Of a stretch of DNA of 6,556 nt, positions 4,064 through 6,556 are shown piece by piece (position 1 is the first letter of the stretch; every line of letters begins with the position of its first letter). This DNA comes from Candidatus Delongbacteria bacterium. Lineage in GTDB: Bacteria; Delongbacteria; UBA4055. The position numbers and the translations under genes were made by a program. The stretch spans positions 1 through 6,556 of the forward strand of contig JAQICF010000090.1 of NCBI GenBank assembly GCA_027858795.1, in the 5' to 3' direction. The notes below the pieces were generated by a model. The model worked only from the letters and a program-made list of their open reading frames with translations. It had not been told where the DNA came from and did no database searches.

Positions 4064-5089
4064 ATGAAAATTAGTTTGAAACTATTAAGTGTGTTTATAG
4101 TAATCATCTATTCATTGTCATTTTTATCTTGCGACAAATCAAACCCTACGGAGCCTACGGATCCAAATATTGCGACCGATTACTCAAAAGTAGAACACTG
4201 GTTATCAATTCCTACTACTCTTTCTCCTGTCGACATTTTTTACTATTACCCTACGGCATGGCAGAAAGTTAATGAAAGCGATCCTATCATTTGTGAAATC
4301 GACAATCCCAGCATGCTTATAGGCGCTCCATCTGCGTTTGGCAGACAGGCGACAGCATTTGAAACAGCAGGTAATGTTTACGCTCCATATTATAGGCAGG
4401 ATGATGCTGTTTCAACTCTACTTTTGCCATCTGAAGAACAGGCTGAAGTAGTAGGAGGAATTCCTACGATGGACGCAATAGCAGCTTTCGACTATTACAT
4501 CAAACACTTTAACGATGGACGACCTTATATTTTGGTCGGACATTCGCAAGGAGCGATCGTTCTTAGTAATCTTTTATCAGAATATATGAAAGAAAATCCA
4601 TCAGCATACGAGAATATGATTGCTGCCTATGTTATCGGCTGGCCCATTACCGCGGATTATCTTGCCAAAAACCCACATTTAAAATATGCTGAAGGGCCCT
4701 ATGATACGGGAGTGATCATTTCGTATAATACACAGTCACCTAATATGAGCGGTGTCAATCCCTTATTGGATGGGAAGATAGGTATTGTGATAAACCCTAT
4801 CACCTGGACAAGAGACGAAACTCTTGCCACTGTAGAAGAAGGACTCGGTTCATTTATGCCTGATGCGAATATGGTTCCTGAATATGTCCCTCAATTCGCT
4901 GATGCGCGTGTAAATATTGCTAAAGGTGTGTTGGAGTGCTCTACTGCTGCTGATGATGAATTTATAGCATATATAGTTTCTATGAGTGGATTACCCGAAG
5001 GGGTTTATCATTCATTTGATATACCATTCTATTATTATAACCTCAGACAAAATGCGGAGAATCGGGCTAATAAATTCTTAGGAAAATAA
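4064..5089 (+). CDS. DUF3089 family alpha/beta-hydrolase lipoprotein
   Basis: The 341-residue protein is a probable membrane-anchored serine hydrolase. The N-terminus is a lipoprotein signal: a hydrophobic stretch, then 'SFLSC' with the lipid-modified Cys23, followed by a Pro/Thr-rich linker. The DUF3089 pattern follows: 'PVDIFYYYPTAW' (55-66), 'LIGAPSAFGRQ' (85-95), 'GNVYAPYYRQDDA' (103-115), the nucleophile elbow 'LVGHSQG' (157-163) with Ser161, 'MIAAYVIGWPI' (185-195), and 'YHSFDIPFYYYNLRQNAENR' (315-334). His316 is the likely catalytic histidine, and the last motif is the usual family ending. Full length for the family. The substrate is unknown; an esterase or lipase acting on envelope or extracellular ester bonds fits. 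It has its own sigma-54 promoter and a strong ribosome binding site, and is isolated by the terminator at 3860, so it should be a regulated single unit. Its codons look richer in G+C than those of the neighbours. A second hydrolase lipoprotein starts 238 nt downstream. Confidence 0.9.
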   Translation: MKISLKLLSVFIVIIYSLSFLSCDKSNPTEPTDPNIATDYSKVEHWLSIPTTLSPVDIFYYYPTAWQKVNESDPIICEIDNPSMLIGAPSAFGRQATAFETAGNVYAPYYRQDDAVSTLLLPSEEQAEVVGGIPTMDAIAAFDYYIKHFNDGRPYILVGHSQGAIVLSNLLSEYMKENPSAYENMIAAYVIGWPITADYLAKNPHLKYAEGPYDTGVIISYNTQSPNMSGVNPLLDGKIGIVINPITWTRDETLATVEEGLGSFMPDANMVPEYVPQFADARVNIAKGVLECSTAADDEFIAYIVSMSGLPEGVYHSFDIPFYYYNLRQNAENRANKFLGK

Positions 5090-5156
5090 TACGGTTTTTT
5101 TTCTCCATTTATTAGCTGTTTGGGAGCAAATATATAACATTGATTTTAATTCCCTC

Positions 5157-5184
5157 CTCTAACTTCTGACTTCTAACTTCTAAA
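5157..5184 (+). repeat. Degenerate 7-nt tandem repeat, block 4 (TTCTRAC type)
   Basis: Four adjacent heptamers: CTCTAAC, TTCTGAC, TTCTAAC, TTCTAAA. It lies 67 nt after the DUF3089 stop codon and 9 nt before copy B of the 60-nt repeat. This is the same order (heptamers, then 60-nt repeat) as at 1452-1506. Confidence 0.7.
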
Positions 5185-5193
5185 TTTATAATC

Positions 5194-5253
5194 TTGCAAT
5201 TACTTCATTGATAAATTACATTGCTAATTCTTAAAAATTGTTAGAGATACATG
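5194..5253 (+). repeat. 60-nt spacer repeat, copy B
   Basis: Matches 2266-2325 in 53 of 60 positions. CTAAT (5224-5228) can pair with GTTAG (5240-5244) with one G-U pair. The copy ends in an ATG (5251) that opens a 21-codon ORF, whereas in copy A the corresponding ATG opens only four codons. It lies 74 nt before the start of the lipoprotein gene at 5328. Confidence 0.75.
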
Positions 5254-5316
5254 ATGAAAAAACGACATATGGCGTTTTCCACACGTTATGCCCAATTTAA
5301 GAATAAAATGACATAA
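5251..5316 (+). CDS. Possible 21-codon leader ORF or remnant
   Basis: An ATG at the end of the 60-nt repeat opens a frame beginning 'MMKKRHMAFSTRY' and ending with TAA at 5314-5316. The stop codon directly precedes the AAGGA ribosome binding site of the lipoprotein gene. No strong ribosome binding site precedes it (only AGAG at 5243-5246). It may be a short upstream ORF that affects translation of the next gene, the start of a gene displaced by insertion, or chance. Confidence that it is translated is low. Confidence 0.25.
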   Translation: MMKKRHMAFSTRYAQFKNKMT

Positions 5317-5321
5317 AAGGA
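5317..5321 (+). promoter_or_regulatory. Ribosome binding site of the second lipoprotein gene
   Basis: AAGGA lies 6 nt before the ATG at 5328 and fixes this start. The lipoprotein signal then begins normally with MKN. Confidence 0.65.
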
Positions 5322-5327
5322 TAAATA

Positions 5328-6556
5328 ATGAAAAACACAATTTCTTTGTTACTGATATTTCTTATAACTATTCTAATAAGTTGTTCACAAGAGATTAAAG
5401 AGTCCCAAATAAGTGGGAAAATTATAAATGCTACAAACAGTACAATTAAAATAGGCAACCAAACCATCCCGATAACTGAAGAAGGTAAGTTTACATTTAC
5501 CAAAGTGATAGAAAGACCTTCTTTTTTAGATGTTTCTTATGCTGATTTGAAATGGACAATATTTCTAAATCCGGAAAGTAGTATTGATATTTTAATTCCA
5601 GAAACAAGTCTTGAGTCGATTGAATATACCGGACAGTTAATTTCTTCCAATAAATATTTGCTAAAAACTGGGTCATTATCAGAGGATTTAAATGTTTATT
5701 TTAACAAAAACTGGATGCAAATTCATAGGCAAAATCAAGCAGATTATATTTCTACGATAGACTCTTTAAAAGGACTTTATTTGCAGCACCTTACCTCAGA
5801 TTCCAAAAGATATGAAACTTTTTCTCAAGAATTTATTAAGGCATGGAAGGCAGAAATTGATTTTGGATTTAATACATTAATACTTCGATACCCAGAAAGG
5901 TATTTCCAATTTACCAAAAATAAAGTAGAATTGAGTCTCAAAACCATTCATTATCTTAAGTCATCGGAAATAGATAATTCTGAATATTTTGAGCTACCAA
6001 GTTATAAAAAATATACTAAAGCATGGATTAACTACCAATCTGAGATTTTGGTTGAAAAAGATGCTTCACTCAAGCATTACAGCCTTAAGAAAATGGAAAC
6101 GACATTTCAGGTTATTCCTGAAATATTTAACAATCAATATTTAAAAGATTTTTGGTTATCTGAATATTTAAAAGAATATATCGACAAGAATGGTATAGCA
6201 AATTCTAAAAAATATGTAAATCAATTTAATGCGATTTGCAAAACCGTAGTTTTCAAAAATGAAATTGAACAATTTGTTGATTCTTTGTTAGACACAAGGA
6301 AAGACCATGAAGTAATAATCTACAAGACGGAAAATGATTTCAATCTGGAAGCACATATTTTTAAACCTGAAGATATAAAAGGCACAGAAAAACGTCCAAC
6401 AATAGTAATATTCCATGGTGGTGGTTGGAATCAAGGGAACCCTTCTTGGGCATTTGGAAGGGCACAGCATTTCAAAGACTTGGGTATGGTAGCCATAGCA
6501 GTTCAATATAGATTAACCAATGAACACGGCATAACTGCACTTGAGTCAATGTCAGA
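5328..6556 (+). CDS. Lipoprotein with a DUF4369-like N-terminus and an HGGGW esterase/lipase domain (3' end outside the window)
   Basis: The frame is open from the ATG at 5328 to the window end, giving 409 complete codons without a stop, so the gene continues beyond. 'MKNTISLLLIFLITILISC' is a lipoprotein signal with Cys19. Residues about 27-105 ('SGKIINATN', 'EEGKFTFTKVIERPSF', 'FLNPESSIDI') resemble the DUF4369-type beta domain found at the N-terminus of many Bacteroidota thioredoxin-like lipoproteins. A charged, probably helical segment of about 220 residues follows. From about residue 340 an alpha/beta-hydrolase begins: 'PTIVIFHGGGWNQG' with the oxyanion-hole motif HGGGW at 363-367, then 'MVAIAVQYRL'. 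This is the hormone-sensitive-lipase/esterase type, in which a GxSxG nucleophile would follow outside the window. It probably hydrolyses an ester (acyl, acetyl or sugar ester) in the periplasm or at the cell surface. The catalytic Ser, Asp and His cannot be seen here, so activity is inferred. Confidence 0.85.
   Translation, partial: MKNTISLLLIFLITILISCSQEIKESQISGKIINATNSTIKIGNQTIPITEEGKFTFTKVIERPSFLDVSYADLKWTIFLNPESSIDILIPETSLESIEYTGQLISSNKYLLKTGSLSEDLNVYFNKNWMQIHRQNQADYISTIDSLKGLYLQHLTSDSKRYETFSQEFIKAWKAEIDFGFNTLILRYPERYFQFTKNKVELSLKTIHYLKSSEIDNSEYFELPSYKKYTKAWINYQSEILVEKDASLKHYSLKKMETTFQVIPEIFNNQYLKDFWLSEYLKEYIDKNGIANSKKYVNQFNAICKTVVFKNEIEQFVDSLLDTRKDHEVIIYKTENDFNLEAHIFKPEDIKGTEKRPTIVIFHGGGWNQGNPSWAFGRAQHFKDLGMVAIAVQYRLTNEHGITALESMS

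Noticed and set aside
2266..5253. The region between the two 60-nt repeats as a composite transposon
   Set aside because: The copies are direct, short and lack terminal inverted repeats, and no transposase lies between them.
5297..6506. Two short - strand frames (5297-5503 and 6288-6506)
   Set aside because: Both lie inside the continuous + strand lipoprotein-hydrolase frame, which has a lipobox and an HGGGW motif.

Overview
The window is AT-rich bacterial DNA with no RNA gene and no recognisable transposase or integrase. Everything I can support as coding lies on the + strand. The best taxonomic guess is a member of the FCB group, Bacteroidota or a close relative. The reasons are a lipoprotein with a DUF4369-like N-terminal domain, a DUF3089 lipoprotein with a 'CDKSNPTEP' type N-terminus, strong A+T bias, and long spacers with degenerate short tandem repeats. 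This is inference from protein style; no phylogenetic marker is present.

Layout: (1) The 3' end of a small uncharacterised protein (1-338) is followed 26 nt later by a confident RlmG-type 23S rRNA guanine-N2 methyltransferase (365-1447). (2) A Sec-secreted protein with a calcium-loop-like motif (1547-2077) stands alone between repeat-rich spacers. (3) A GNAT N-acetyltransferase (2334-2873) is followed by a probable terminator. (4) A secreted protein of a 'VPAGxFxC...YW' type (3242-3844) ends at a clear stem-loop terminator (3860-3889). (5) A DUF3089 alpha/beta-hydrolase lipoprotein (4064-5089) is preceded by a very good sigma-54 (-24/-12) promoter and a cluster of inverted repeats. (6) A second lipoprotein (5328 to the window end, incomplete) carries a DUF4369-like N-terminus and an HGGGW esterase/lipase domain.

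Apart from the first pair, the genes look like separate transcription units rather than an operon. Four of the seven encode exported proteins (two signal peptidase I substrates, two lipoproteins), and two of these are alpha/beta-hydrolases lying next to each other. I see no evidence of one pathway linking them all.

The spacers hold the most unusual material. A 60-nt sequence occurs upstream of both the GNAT gene and the last lipoprotein (53/60 identical), and its first 25 nt recur upstream of the secreted gene at 1547. Degenerate 7-nt tandem repeats (TTCTAAC/TTCTGAC and CCATTGT/CAATTGT types) occur in three of the spacers. The sigma-54 promoter with its flanking palindromes is the strongest regulatory signal. 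I found no defence system, CRISPR array or clearly new multi-gene system here.
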